A DNA stretch of 64,000 nucleotides, taken from positions 372,001-436,000 of the forward strand of contig NZ_LT629770.1 of assembly GCF_900105335.1 (NCBI RefSeq). The letters run 5' to 3'. Made by a program: the position numbers and the translations under genes. The notes under the pieces were generated by a model. The model searched no databases. It worked only from the letters and a program-made list of their open reading frames with translations, and was not told the origin of the DNA. Below, in pieces: positions 41,692 through 53,824 of this stretch. The stretch comes from Microbacterium paraoxydans. Lineage in GTDB: Bacteria; Actinomycetota; Actinomycetes; Actinomycetales; Microbacteriaceae. Each line of letters begins with the position of its first letter. The first letter of the stretch is position 1.

Positions 41692-43356
41692 TCAGCTCTC
41701 CGCAGGGGGTCGCGCCACCGGCGCGGCCCCCTGTGTCGTCCCCGATGCCGGCCGAGTATCCGGCTCGCCGCGTCGTGGCCAGTGCGACAGGGCGTGCTCC
41801 GCGAGGGCGGTGATGGTCAGGGACGGGTTCACCCCCGGATTCGCGGGTACGGCGGCTCCATCGACGACGTGCAGCCCCGGGTGTCCCCAGACGCGCTGAT
41901 ACTCGTCCACGACCCCCTCCTCCGGCGAGCCGGAGATCACCGCCCCGCCGAGGAAGTGCGCGGTGAGCGGGATCCCGAAGACCTCCGGCCAGGAGCCGCG
42001 CGGCTCGGTGGGCACTCCGCCCTCGCGCTGCAGGCGGGCAGCGATGGCACGGGCGGCACGATGCGCCTCGGGGAGGTGGCTGGGGTTCGGTGCGCCGTGC
42101 CCCTGGGCGCTCGTGAGCTGCACGCGCCCGAAGCGCCGCCGCAGCGACAGCGTGAGCGAGTTGTCGGCGGTCTGCATGACGAGCGCGATGATCCCCCGCT
42201 CGCTCCAGCGCCGGAGGGAGGCGAGGCGCAGGGCCCGCGCGGGACGGCGCAGCACCTGCCCCGCGAGCGCGGCGAGGCGACCCGGCAGGGCGCGGTCACC
42301 GGGGACCAGCACGGTGGCGAGAGCGCCCATCAGGTTCGATCCCGGACCGTAGCGGACGTTCTCGACATGGGTGCGGTCGTCCACGTGGAAAGAGGTGGTG
42401 ATCGCCACGCCCCGCGCCACCTCCACCCGCTCCGGCACGCGAACCGCGACGGCGCCGTCCAACGCCTCCGAGTTCGTCCGGGTGAGCCGGCCCACGGCGT
42501 CGGAGATCCGCGGGAGCGCGCCAGACGCCTTCATCCGATGGAGGAGCTGCTGGGTGCCCCAGGTCCCCGCCGCCAGCACGACCTCTCGCGCGGTGACGGT
42601 CTGCTCACGCCGCCGGAACCAGGCACCACTCCGTCGTGTCGTGACGGAGAAGCCGCCGTCCGGCAGCTCACGCACCTCGGTGACGGTGCGCAGCGGCTCG
42701 ATGACCGCCCCGCGGCGCTCGGCCAGGGCAAGGTAGTTCTTCACGAGGGTGTTCTTCGCGCCGACGCGGCAGCCGACCATGCAGTTCCCACAGAGCGTGC
42801 AGCCCGTGCGCTCCGGACCCTCGCCGCCGAAGAACGGATCGGCGACCCGCTGCCCCGGCTCCCCGAACCACACGCCGACCGGGGCTCGGCGAAAAGTCGC
42901 ACCCACCCCGAGGTCCTCCGCGGCTCCCGCCATGATCCGCTCCACAGGACCCTCGTGCGGATAGCGCTCCACCACGCCGAGCATGCGCTTGGCCGTGGCG
43001 TAGTGCGGGGCCAGTGCCGCGCGCCAGTCTCGGATCGACGCCCACTGAGCGTCGGAGAAGAACGCCGCGCCGGGTTCGTACAGCGTGTTCGCGTAGTTGA
43101 GCGACCCCCCGCCCACGCCCGCCCCCGCGAGGATCATGACGTGCGGGAGCCGGTGGATGCGCTGCACCCCGAAGCACCCGAGCGCCGGTGCCCAGAGGTA
43201 GCGACGGACGTCCCAGCTCGTCTTCGCGAAGTCCTCGTCGGCGAAGCGCCGCCCGGCCTCGAACACACACACGCGGTAGCCCTTCTCCGTGAGCCGGAGG
43301 GCCGCGACGGAGCCGCCGAAGCCCGACCCGACGATGACGACGTCCTCATCGAACAT
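41692..43356 (-). CDS. GMC-family (cholesterol-oxidase-like) FAD oxidoreductase
   Basis: This 554-residue protein begins with the FAD dinucleotide motif IVGSGFGGSVAALRL, then GAGVGGGSLNYANTLYEP. It has a four-cysteine ferredoxin-like cluster CTLCGNCMVGCRVGAKN (about 185-200) typical of the long-chain alcohol/GMC branch. The end carries the active-site His and Asn (FLGGAVIS, HVVDGAAVPANPGVNPSLTI). The substrate is unknown. It overlaps the lipid-kinase gene and is the third gene of a leftward operon. Confidence 0.9.
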   Translation of the reverse strand: MFDEDVVIVGSGFGGSVAALRLTEKGYRVCVFEAGRRFADEDFAKTSWDVRRYLWAPALGCFGVQRIHRLPHVMILAGAGVGGGSLNYANTLYEPGAAFFSDAQWASIRDWRAALAPHYATAKRMLGVVERYPHEGPVERIMAGAAEDLGVGATFRRAPVGVWFGEPGQRVADPFFGGEGPERTGCTLCGNCMVGCRVGAKNTLVKNYLALAERRGAVIEPLRTVTEVRELPDGGFSVTTRRSGAWFRRREQTVTAREVVLAAGTWGTQQLLHRMKASGALPRISDAVGRLTRTNSEALDGAVAVRVPERVEVARGVAITTSFHVDDRTHVENVRYGPGSNLMGALATVLVPGDRALPGRLAALAGQVLRRPARALRLASLRRWSERGIIALVMQTADNSLTLSLRRRFGRVQLTSAQGHGAPNPSHLPEAHRAARAIAARLQREGGVPTEPRGSWPEVFGIPLTAHFLGGAVISGSPEEGVVDEYQRVWGHPGLHVVDGAAVPANPGVNPSLTITALAEHALSHWPRRGEPDTRPASGTTQGAAPVARPPAES

Positions 43357-44260
43357 GCGCGTCCCTCCGCTCCGCCCGGGTCATGACCGTCAGTGCCCCC
43401 GCCCGGACCGAGATCGTGCAGGAATCCTCCCCCACGCGCTCGCCGTCCGCGTAGGCCACGAGGCCCGGAGCGGAGACCGCGACGGTGCGGGCGCGGAGGT
43501 GCTGCACCTCGGGCCGCGCGAGGTGCGTCCCGCGCAGGAGGAAGGGGAACAGGCGCAGCAGCCGGAGGCGGCCGAGGGGGCCCACGGCGACGACGTCGAG
43601 GGCGCCGTCGTCCGGGGCCGCGCCCACGCAGACCGGCATCCCCCCGCCGTAGCTGGCCGTGTTCCCGACCGCCACGAGGGTGCCGCGGGCCGGGGTCATC
43701 GGGCCGTCATCGGCACGGATCGTGAAATCGAGGGGACGCAGCCGGATGAGCTCGATCAGCAGCGCAAGGTAGTAGCGCAGCGCGCCGGAGGGCCAGCGGA
43801 GACGGTTGGTGCGATCGCTCACCCGGGCGTCGAAACCCAGAGCCGCCACGGTGAGGAACAGCGAGGTGCCCGTCGCAGTCCGCACCTCGCCGATGTCGAT
43901 GGCACGGGGCACGCCGGTCAGCGCGAGCTCGACCGCCTCCGCCACGTCCGCGCGCGGCAGCCCGAGTGCGCGCGCCAGGTCGTTCCCCGTGCCGGCGGGG
44001 ACCACCGTGACCGGGACGCCCGCGGCGCACACGAGCTCGAGGATGCCGGAGAGGGTGCCGTCGCCGCCGACCACGACGAGTCCGTCGGGTGCCGCGTCCA
44101 GCGCGGCCCCGGCCAGTCGCCTCGTGTCCGCAGCCGACTCTCCGACATAGACGCGGACGACCGCGCCCCGCTGCCGCAGATGATCGAGCGTCTCCTGCGC
44201 GACACGCTGTCCGCGGCCCTTGCCGGACAGCGGGTTCGACAGCACCGCGATGTGACCCAT
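43346..44260 (-). CDS. Diacylglycerol kinase-family lipid kinase
   Basis: This 304-residue protein has the DAGK catalytic region: NPLSGKGRGQRVAQETLDHL, VVVGGDGTLSGILELV (about residues 62-77) and VVPAGTGNDLARALGLPR, then the second domain with VGNTASYGGGMPVC and PDDGALDVVAVGPL. It phosphorylates diacylglycerol or a related lipid; the Mycobacterium homolog (Rv2252) is a DAG kinase. It sits one base from the flavoprotein upstream. Confidence 0.93.
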   Translation of the reverse strand: MGHIAVLSNPLSGKGRGQRVAQETLDHLRQRGAVVRVYVGESAADTRRLAGAALDAAPDGLVVVGGDGTLSGILELVCAAGVPVTVVPAGTGNDLARALGLPRADVAEAVELALTGVPRAIDIGEVRTATGTSLFLTVAALGFDARVSDRTNRLRWPSGALRYYLALLIELIRLRPLDFTIRADDGPMTPARGTLVAVGNTASYGGGMPVCVGAAPDDGALDVVAVGPLGRLRLLRLFPFLLRGTHLARPEVQHLRARTVAVSAPGLVAYADGERVGEDSCTISVRAGALTVMTRAERRDAHVR

Positions 44261-44261
44261 G

Positions 44262-45893
44262 TCAGACGGTCGCCCTGTGCCCGCCGTCGACGAGGACGGC
44301 GCCCGGGTTCATGATGCCGCGAGGATCGAGTTCCCGCTTCACGGCGGTGAGGATCCGCACGCCGGTGTCCCCGATCTCCTGCGCGAGCCAGGGGGCGTGA
44401 TCGCGACCCACGGCGTGATGATGGCTGATCGTCCCGCCGTTCGCGAGGATCGCGTCGTTCACCCTGCCCTTCACGACGGTCCAGGCGCCGAGCGGATCCT
44501 GTCGCAGCCCGGCGAGCACCGTGAAGTAGAGGGACGCGCCGGTCGGGTACACGTGCGAGACATGACACATGACGTACGAGCGGGCGTCCGCCGCGTCGAA
44601 GCCGTCCCGCAGCGCCCCCTCGACCGCTTCCTTCAGAGTGCGCAGGTTCGACCAGGTGGTCGCGGTCTCCAGCGTCTCGCAGAACACCCCGGCATCGAGC
44701 AGTGCGTCACGCAGGTACGGACCGTCGAAGCGTCCCGCCGCCCATTCCTCCGCGTCGCCGGTGCCCGCAGACCGTCCACCCGCCGCGGCGAGGATCTCCG
44801 TGGTCCGGTCCCGGCGTGCCGCGGCGTCGTCGCCCTCGAACACCGTCACGACGCTCGCCCCCTTCGCAAGAGCCTTCCCGATCCGGCCGACCTGGGCGAG
44901 GCTCACGGCGGTCTCGGCTTCATCCGAGAGCCGGATGACCGTAGGGCCGGCCCCTTGCTGGACGACCCGGCGGAGCGCATCGGCGCCGCGGTCGAAGTCC
45001 GGAAAGGTCCACGACTCGAAGATCCGCGCCGTCGGTACCGGGTGCACGCGGACGCGGACCTCCGTGATCACGCCGAAGATCCCCTCGGAGCCCAGGAAGA
45101 GGCGGAGGAGATCCGGCCCGGCCGCCGATCCCGGCGCGCGGCCGAGGTCGAGATCCCCCGTGGGCGTCGCGACGCGGATCCCGGTCACCATCGCGTCGAA
45201 GCGCCCGTTGCCCGCCGAGTTCTGTCCGGACGACCGAGCGGCGGCGAAACCGCCGATGGTCGCATACCGGAAGCTCTGCGGGAAGTGCCCCAGCTCGAAC
45301 CCGTGCGCCGACAGCAGCGCTTCGGCCTCGGGTCCGGTCGTGCCTGCTGCGAGGGTCGCCTCGCCGCTCACTTCGTCGAGCCGGAGCAGCCCGGAAAGCC
45401 GGCGCAGGTCCAGGCTGAGCACCGCACGATGTCGGCCGGTCTCCGGGTCCAGCGCCCCGACGACGCTCGTTCCCCCGCCGAAGGGGATCACGGCGATCCC
45501 GCGCTCCCCCGCCAGCGCGAGGCAGGCGCGGACGGCGTCGTGGTCCGCGGGGAACACGACGGCATCGGGGGCGTCCTGCTCGACAGCCCGCCGCCGCAGG
45601 AGATCGGGCGTGGAGCGCCCCCCGGCATGCCGAAGGCGCATCGACGTCGTGGCATCGACCGCGTCTGGACCGACCGCGGCCACCAGCGCGTCGAGATCAT
45701 CGACCGTCAGCCGGGAGGGCCGTACACGCACGTCGTCCAGCGCGGGCGGACGCGGCGGGCGGGGAACACGGCCCAGCAGCAGGGGCAGCAGGCCCCGGAC
45801 CGCGAGAGGGAGGTCCTTCGCCCTTTCCGGGTCCCCCCAGCCGTTCCAGCGCATCTCGGGCCTGTCGGCTCCTCTGCCGTTCCGCTGCTCCAT
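44262..45893 (-). CDS. FAD-binding oxidase of the alkylglycerone-phosphate-synthase type
   Basis: This 543-residue flavoprotein has a PCMH FAD domain (IPFGGGTSVVGALDP, GHFPQSFRYATIGGFAAARS, GSEGIFGVITEV) and a C-terminal cap with the AGPS-type motif SHHHAVGRDHAPW (about 487). Eukaryotic AGPS makes ether lipids; the actinobacterial relatives (such as Rv2251) have no proven substrate. It heads an operon with a lipid kinase and a GMC enzyme, and is divergent from a TetR-glpD operon. Confidence 0.88.
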   Translation of the reverse strand: MEQRNGRGADRPEMRWNGWGDPERAKDLPLAVRGLLPLLLGRVPRPPRPPALDDVRVRPSRLTVDDLDALVAAVGPDAVDATTSMRLRHAGGRSTPDLLRRRAVEQDAPDAVVFPADHDAVRACLALAGERGIAVIPFGGGTSVVGALDPETGRHRAVLSLDLRRLSGLLRLDEVSGEATLAAGTTGPEAEALLSAHGFELGHFPQSFRYATIGGFAAARSSGQNSAGNGRFDAMVTGIRVATPTGDLDLGRAPGSAAGPDLLRLFLGSEGIFGVITEVRVRVHPVPTARIFESWTFPDFDRGADALRRVVQQGAGPTVIRLSDEAETAVSLAQVGRIGKALAKGASVVTVFEGDDAAARRDRTTEILAAAGGRSAGTGDAEEWAAGRFDGPYLRDALLDAGVFCETLETATTWSNLRTLKEAVEGALRDGFDAADARSYVMCHVSHVYPTGASLYFTVLAGLRQDPLGAWTVVKGRVNDAILANGGTISHHHAVGRDHAPWLAQEIGDTGVRILTAVKRELDPRGIMNPGAVLVDGGHRATV

Positions 45894-45896
45894 GGG

Positions 45897-45911
45897 TTAC
45901 AGTGTGACACA
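45897..45911. promoter_or_regulatory. Putative TetR operator
   Basis: The 20-bp gap between the divergent start codons holds TTACAGTGTGACACA, with a perfect TGTG-A-CACA palindrome (45903-45911) and a looser larger one (GTTACA-GTG-TGACAC). TACAGT (45898-45903) could be the TetR gene's -10. Confidence 0.6.
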
Positions 45912-45913
45912 TC

Positions 45914-46522
45914 ATGGAAGAACGTCAACCTTCGGATGTTCCCTCGGAAGCCTTCACTCCCGCCTGGGATGCCACGCAACGCCGAGTCCTCGACGCTGCG
46001 GACGACCTGCTCGTCCGCAGCGGTGTCCACGGTGTGACCATCGCCGCACTCGCCCGGCGCTCCGGCCTCAGCCGTCCCACCATCTACCGGACCTGGCGCG
46101 ACGCCGACGACGTCGTCCGTTCCGCGCTCCTGCGGCGGGTCGCCGACCTCCTCCAGGAGTTCCCGGCGAAGGTCGAATCCCGGGATGCGCTCGTCGCCGA
46201 TGTGCTGCAGTTCACCTCCCTCTTCCGGGGTGACCCGGTGTACGGCCGTCTCCTCGAGGAGGAACCCGAGGCGTTCACGCGGTACACGCTGCACCGGGTG
46301 GGCTCCAGCCAGCGGCTCATCCTCCGGTGGCTGGCCGACGCGATCGCAGCGGCACAGGCCCAGGGCTCGGTACGCGCGGGCGAACCCGGCGAGATCGCCG
46401 TCATGCTGCTCCTGATCGCCCAGTCCGCCGTGCTGTCGCACGGCACGGTGGCCGACCTCATCGACGAGCAGGCCTGGGAACGCGAGCTCCGCGCCGCGCT
46501 GGACGGCCACCTGCGGCCATGA
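45914..46522 (+). CDS. TetR-family transcriptional regulator
   Basis: This 202-residue protein has an N-terminal TetR HTH (TQRRVLDAADDLLVRSGVHG, IAALARRSGLSRPTIYRTW) and a ligand-binding helical C-terminus. It corresponds by position to Rv2250c. It probably represses the divergent lipid operon and its own operon with glpD. Its stop overlaps the glpD start (ATGA). Confidence 0.93.
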   Translation: MEERQPSDVPSEAFTPAWDATQRRVLDAADDLLVRSGVHGVTIAALARRSGLSRPTIYRTWRDADDVVRSALLRRVADLLQEFPAKVESRDALVADVLQFTSLFRGDPVYGRLLEEEPEAFTRYTLHRVGSSQRLILRWLADAIAAAQAQGSVRAGEPGEIAVMLLLIAQSAVLSHGTVADLIDEQAWERELRAALDGHLRP

Positions 46523-47976
46523 CCTCCGCCTCGACCGCTCTCAACGCGCTGCGCCGCCGAAGCGAGCTCGTGGCCGCGGCCGACGACACGTGCGACCTCC
46601 TCGTGGTCGGTGGCGGGATCACCGGAACGGGCGTGGCCCTGGACGCCGCGTCGCGCGGTCTCCGTGTGACCCTCATCGAGGCGGAGGACCTCGCCTTCGG
46701 GACGAGCCGGTTCAGCTCGAAGCTCGTCCACGGCGGCCTGCGGTACCTCGCGACGGGCGACGTGGCGACGGCGCGCGAGAGTGCGCGGGAGCGGCATCTG
46801 CTGATGTCGGTGATCGCACCCCACCTCATCCGTCCGCTCGGACAGCTGCTCCCGTTCGCCCCCGGTGTCAGCGGCCGCCAGCGGGGGGCCGGGGCGGCGG
46901 GGATGGCCATGGGGGACCTCCTCCGCCTGCAGGCGCGCACGAGCGCGAAGACCCTCCCGGGGCCGCACCCCGTCGGGACGGCGAGGGCCCTGCGCCTGTT
47001 CCCCGCCCTGAACCCCCGCGGACTCCGCGGCGGCATGGTCACCTACGACGGCCAGCTGTCCGATGACGCCGCCCTCGTCATGGCTGTCGCCCGCACGGCT
47101 GCCGGTCTCGGCGCGCGGATCCTCACGCGAGTCCGCGCCGAGCGGCTGCACGCCGACGGGGCCACGGCGACGGACATGCTCACCGGGGAACGCATCGATA
47201 TCCGGGCACGGGCGGTCGTCAACGCCACCGGGGTGTGGGCGGCGACCCTCGACAAGGGTCTCACAGTGCGCCCGAGCCGCGGCACCCACATCGTCCTGGA
47301 CGCCGCGGATCTCGGCGATCCGGCCGCTGCGCTGACCATCCCGCTGGAAGGTTCCATCAGCCGCTATGTGTTCGCCCTGCCACAGCGCGGCGGGCGTATC
47401 ATCGTCGGTCTCACCGATGTCGACGCGCCGGGCCCCATCCCCTCCGTCGCCGAGCCCACCGAGGCCGAGATCAGCTTCCTCCTGGAGACGCTGAACCGCC
47501 TGCTCGCGGTGCCAGTGGCGCGGGACCGCGTCCGTGGGGCCTTCGCCGGCCTCCGCCCGCTCGTAGACACCGGAGCAGCCGAGACCGCGGACGTCTCCCG
47601 TCGTCACCTCGTGCGCGCCTCCGAGTCCGGCATCATCTCCGTCCTCGGCGGCAAGCTGACGACTTACCGCCGGATGGCGGAAGATACCGTGGACCTGGCG
47701 GTGCAGCAGCGAGGCCTCCTGGCCGGTCCCAGCAGCACCGCGACGCTGCGCCTGATCGACGATCCCGCACCGGGTGACGGCTCGCAGGACGGCATCGCCG
47801 AGGGCACCACTCTCTCCCGCGCCGCCGTCGAGCACGCCGTCCGATTCCAGGGCGCGCTCACGGCAGCCGATGTGCTGGACCGCCGCACGCGGATCGGACT
47901 CATCCCCGACGAGCGCGCCCGCGCCCTTGCCGTAGTGGAACAGATCGTCGCCGAGACGGTGGCCGACCTCGGCTGA
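46519..47976 (+). CDS. glpD: Glycerol-3-phosphate dehydrogenase (FAD)
   Basis: This 485-residue membrane-associated flavoprotein oxidises glycerol 3-phosphate to dihydroxyacetone phosphate. It has DLLVVGGGITGTGVALDAAS, EAEDLAFGTSRFSSKLVHGG, LRYLATGDVATARES and ESGIISVLGGKLTTYRRMAE. It is translationally coupled to the TetR gene. With the AGPS-like and kinase genes across the operator, it supports a glycerolipid locus. Confidence 0.96.
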   Translation: MTSASTALNALRRRSELVAAADDTCDLLVVGGGITGTGVALDAASRGLRVTLIEAEDLAFGTSRFSSKLVHGGLRYLATGDVATARESARERHLLMSVIAPHLIRPLGQLLPFAPGVSGRQRGAGAAGMAMGDLLRLQARTSAKTLPGPHPVGTARALRLFPALNPRGLRGGMVTYDGQLSDDAALVMAVARTAAGLGARILTRVRAERLHADGATATDMLTGERIDIRARAVVNATGVWAATLDKGLTVRPSRGTHIVLDAADLGDPAAALTIPLEGSISRYVFALPQRGGRIIVGLTDVDAPGPIPSVAEPTEAEISFLLETLNRLLAVPVARDRVRGAFAGLRPLVDTGAAETADVSRRHLVRASESGIISVLGGKLTTYRRMAEDTVDLAVQQRGLLAGPSSTATLRLIDDPAPGDGSQDGIAEGTTLSRAAVEHAVRFQGALTAADVLDRRTRIGLIPDERARALAVVEQIVAETVADLG

Positions 47977-48005
47977 CCGACGGGGAGTCCTGCTCGGGAA
48001 ACGCG

Positions 48006-49946
48006 TCAGTGGCGCTCGTGGAGCGGGAGCTCGATCGCGCCGGTCTCGCCGGCGTGGCGGGCCTTCGGGATGCGGGTGCCCAGCACCTGTGCCACGACGT
48101 CCTGGGCGATCTTCGAGGCCGTGAGCCCGGCGTCGGCGAGGATCTGATCACGCGAGGCGTGGTCGATGAACTCGTCGGGAAGACCCAGCTCGTCCACCGC
48201 CGTGTCGATGCCCGCCTCGCGGAGCACCTGCCGCACGCGCGTGCCGATGCCGCCCACGCGGATGCCGTCCTCCAGCGTGATCACCAGGCGATGCCTCGCC
48301 GCGAGCTCGACGACCGAGGGCTGCACCGGGATCGCCCACCGCGGGTCGATCACGGTGGCGCCGATGCCCTGGGCGCGCAGCCGCTCCGCCACGTCGACGG
48401 CCAGGGAGGCGAAGGGGCCGATGGCGACGATGAGGACGTCTTCGCCCTCGCCGCGCGCCAGCACGTCCACGCCGTCCGAGAGGCGCTCGAGCGCCGGCAG
48501 ATCGGCGGAGACGTCGCCCTTCGGGAAGCGGATGACGGTCGGAGCGTCCTCGACGGCGACCGCTTCGTCCAGCGCCTCGGTCAGTCGTGCACCGTCACGG
48601 GGTGCGGCGATGCGGATATGCGGGACGATCTGCAGCATGGCGAGATCCCACATGCCGTGGTGGCTGGGACCGTCGGGACCCGTGACGCCGGCCCGATCGA
48701 GCACGAAGGTGACGCCCGCGCGGTGCAGCGCGACGTCCATGAGCACCTGGTCGAACGCCCGTCCCATGAACGTGGCGTACACGGCGACGACCGGGTGCAG
48801 GCCGCCGTAGGCGAGTCCGGCGGCCGAGGCCACCGCGTGCTGCTCGGCGATGCCGACGTCGTAGACACGGTCGGGGAAGCGCTCCGCGAAGGGAGCGAGA
48901 CCGGTGGGCCGGAGCATCGCCGCAGTGATGGCGATCACGTCCGAGCGGCGTTCCCCGACCTTCACGAGAGCGTCGGAGAAGACGTCGGTCCACCCGCGGC
49001 CGCCCGAGGACAGCGTCTCCCCCGTCGTCGGGTCGATCTTTCCGACCGCGTGGAACTGGTCGGCCTCATCGTCACGGGCCGGCTGGTAGCCGCGGCCCTT
49101 CTCGGTGATCGCGTGCACGATGACCGGAGCGCCGTACGACTTCGCCAGTTCCAGGGTCTCCAGCAGGGCGGGAAGGTCGTGACCGTCGACCGGACCGAGG
49201 TACTTGATGTCGAGGTTGGAGTACAGGGCCTCGTTGTTCGTGAACCGGGAGAGGAAGCCGTGAGTGCCGCCCCGCACGCCGCGGAACACCGCGCGGCCCA
49301 CCGGCCCGAACGCGCGGAACAGGCGATCGGACTTGTGATGGAGGTCCTTGTAGGCCGCCGCGGTGCGGACCCGGTTGAGGAAGCGGGACATGCCGCCGAT
49401 GGTCGGCGCGTAGGAGCGGCCATTGTCGTTGACGACGATCACGAGGTTGCGGTCGTTGTCGTCGGAGATGTTGTTCAGCGCCTCCCACGTCATGCCGCCG
49501 GTCAGCGCACCGTCGCCGACGACCGCGACGACGTGTCGGTCCGCGCGACCCGTCGCGGTGAGCGCCCGGGACACACCATCGGCCCAGCTCAGCGAGCTGG
49601 AGGCGTGGGACGACTCGACGACGTCGTGGGGGCTCTCCGCACGCTGCGGGTAACCGGCGAGACCCTCCCGGACGCGGAGCTTCGAGAAGTCCTGACGGCC
49701 GGTGAGGATCTTGTGGACGTAGGACTGGTGGCCGGTGTCGAAGATGAAGGGATCGTCCGGGGACGAGAACACGCGGTGCAGGGCGATCGTCAGCTCGACG
49801 ACGCCGAGGTTCGGACCGAGGTGACCGCCCGTCTGCGAGACGTTCTCGACGAGGAAAGCCCGGATCTCCGCAGCGAGTTCTTCCAGTTGCTCCGGCGAGA
49901 GTCGATCAAGATCGCGCGGTCCAGAGATGCTCGGAAGAATGGGCAT
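48006..49946 (-). CDS. dxs: 1-deoxy-D-xylulose-5-phosphate synthase
   Basis: This 646-residue thiamine-diphosphate enzyme makes DXP from pyruvate and glyceraldehyde 3-phosphate, the first MEP-pathway step to isoprenoids. Motifs are FDTGHQSYVHKILTGR, VVGDGALTGGMTWEALNN, DVGIAEQHAVASAAGLAYGG and DRAGVTGPDGPSHHG. GAGGAGG precedes the ATG at 49946. Confidence 0.97.
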   Translation of the reverse strand: MPILPSISGPRDLDRLSPEQLEELAAEIRAFLVENVSQTGGHLGPNLGVVELTIALHRVFSSPDDPFIFDTGHQSYVHKILTGRQDFSKLRVREGLAGYPQRAESPHDVVESSHASSSLSWADGVSRALTATGRADRHVVAVVGDGALTGGMTWEALNNISDDNDRNLVIVVNDNGRSYAPTIGGMSRFLNRVRTAAAYKDLHHKSDRLFRAFGPVGRAVFRGVRGGTHGFLSRFTNNEALYSNLDIKYLGPVDGHDLPALLETLELAKSYGAPVIVHAITEKGRGYQPARDDEADQFHAVGKIDPTTGETLSSGGRGWTDVFSDALVKVGERRSDVIAITAAMLRPTGLAPFAERFPDRVYDVGIAEQHAVASAAGLAYGGLHPVVAVYATFMGRAFDQVLMDVALHRAGVTFVLDRAGVTGPDGPSHHGMWDLAMLQIVPHIRIAAPRDGARLTEALDEAVAVEDAPTVIRFPKGDVSADLPALERLSDGVDVLARGEGEDVLIVAIGPFASLAVDVAERLRAQGIGATVIDPRWAIPVQPSVVELAARHRLVITLEDGIRVGGIGTRVRQVLREAGIDTAVDELGLPDEFIDHASRDQILADAGLTASKIAQDVVAQVLGTRIPKARHAGETGAIELPLHERH

Positions 49947-50051
49947 CTGCGCCTCCTCACAGGCCTCGGCAGAGCGTCCGAAGGGGTGCGGACGTCTTCC
50001 CGATCCTACCGCTCGGAGCCGGGAATCCCCCGAGGGCGGGAGACCCTTGAC

Positions 50052-50095
50052 ACGCCGAAGGGGCCCGTGTCCGTGGACACGGGCCCCTTCGGCGT
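50052..50095. terminator. 21-bp perfect hairpin downstream of acnA
   Basis: 50052-50072 pairs perfectly with 50075-50095, seven bases from the acnA stop. It is a strong transcription end for acnA and insulates dxs. Confidence 0.85.
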
Positions 50096-50101
50096 CGCGG
50101 C

Positions 50102-52936
<2,835 letters not shown>

Positions 52937-53061
52937 GAATCCGTCTCCTTCTATTCGGATGGGAGCGACAGGCGCCTCCATCTTGCTCGCCGGTGCGGCC
53001 GCGCGGCTAGCAAGGGGGACCTAACCAGTCTGCTCCGCGCAGGTCACCGGCGAAAGCCCGT

Positions 53062-53087
53062 GATTTATCTTGATGTCGAGATAAATC
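53062..53087. promoter_or_regulatory. Palindromic operator upstream of acnA
   Basis: A 26-bp palindrome with perfect outer arms GATTTATCT and AGATAAATC around an imperfect centre (TGATGTCG). It is AT-rich in a GC-rich background and ends three bases from the DUF3159 stop. It resembles operators of MarR-type regulators (ATCT..GA..TC..AGAT); the regulator is not known. Confidence 0.6.
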
Positions 53088-53089
53088 TA

Positions 53090-53824
53090 TCACGCCGCCG
53101 CGGGGTCGTCGTGCGACGACGCGCGGGGATAGAGCGCGCGGACGACCAGCCACGTCACGGCGATCAGGGGCGCGAACAACGGCAGTCCCATCACGAGCTT
53201 GAGGGTCCCGAGGGCGGTGACGTCACCGGCCAGGTACAGCGGGAACTGCACGATCAGCCGCGCGAAGAACAGCGTGGCCCAGGCGATGCCGAGCCAGAAG
53301 AAGGCCCGCCGCTTGCGACGATCCGCACGCCAGGCGGTGCCCTCCCCCATGAGGAAGCCGACCGTGAGACCGATGACCGACCAGCCGACGAGAGCCGAGA
53401 CGAGGATCGCCGAGCCGTAGACCGCGTTGGTGATGAGGCCGGGAACGAAGTTGTCCTCGCCGCGGCCCGTCCACAGCGCCAGACCGGCGGCGGCCACGGC
53501 CGCGATCAGTCCGCCGAGGGCGGCCGACGGCGGCGACTTCTGCACCAGCCGGACGACGGTGAACACGGCGGCCAGACCGACGGACACTCCGAGGGGCAGC
53601 AGCAGGGGCTCAGGCCGAAGGGTGAACAGGATCACGAACGCGAGGCTCGGCAGCACCGACTCCAGGATCCCGCGCCAGCCGCCCATGGCCGACCAGACCA
53701 CCTTGTGCGTGCTCGCGCTTTCGGACGGATCGAGCCCGGCCTTGCGCGCGGCGCCGCCGAGTGCTGCTCCGAGGATCTCCGACGCGCTCTGCGTGCGTGG
53801 CTCCTCGGCGTCCGGCGTGGTCAC
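53090..53824 (-). CDS. DUF3159-family membrane protein
   Basis: This 244-residue protein has about six membrane helices: WRGILESVLPSLAFVILFTL, LGVSVGLAAVFTVVRLVQKS, NFVPGLITNAVYGSAILVSA, LFFARLIVQFPLYLAGD. It is the actinobacterial DUF3159 family, usually next to DUF3710 and dut, as here. Function unknown. The GTG overlaps the DUF3710 stop (GTGA, 53821-53824). Confidence 0.92.
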   Translation of the reverse strand: MTTPDAEEPRTQSASEILGAALGGAARKAGLDPSESASTHKVVWSAMGGWRGILESVLPSLAFVILFTLRPEPLLLPLGVSVGLAAVFTVVRLVQKSPPSAALGGLIAAVAAAGLALWTGRGEDNFVPGLITNAVYGSAILVSALVGWSVIGLTVGFLMGEGTAWRADRRKRRAFFWLGIAWATLFFARLIVQFPLYLAGDVTALGTLKLVMGLPLFAPLIAVTWLVVRALYPRASSHDDPAAA

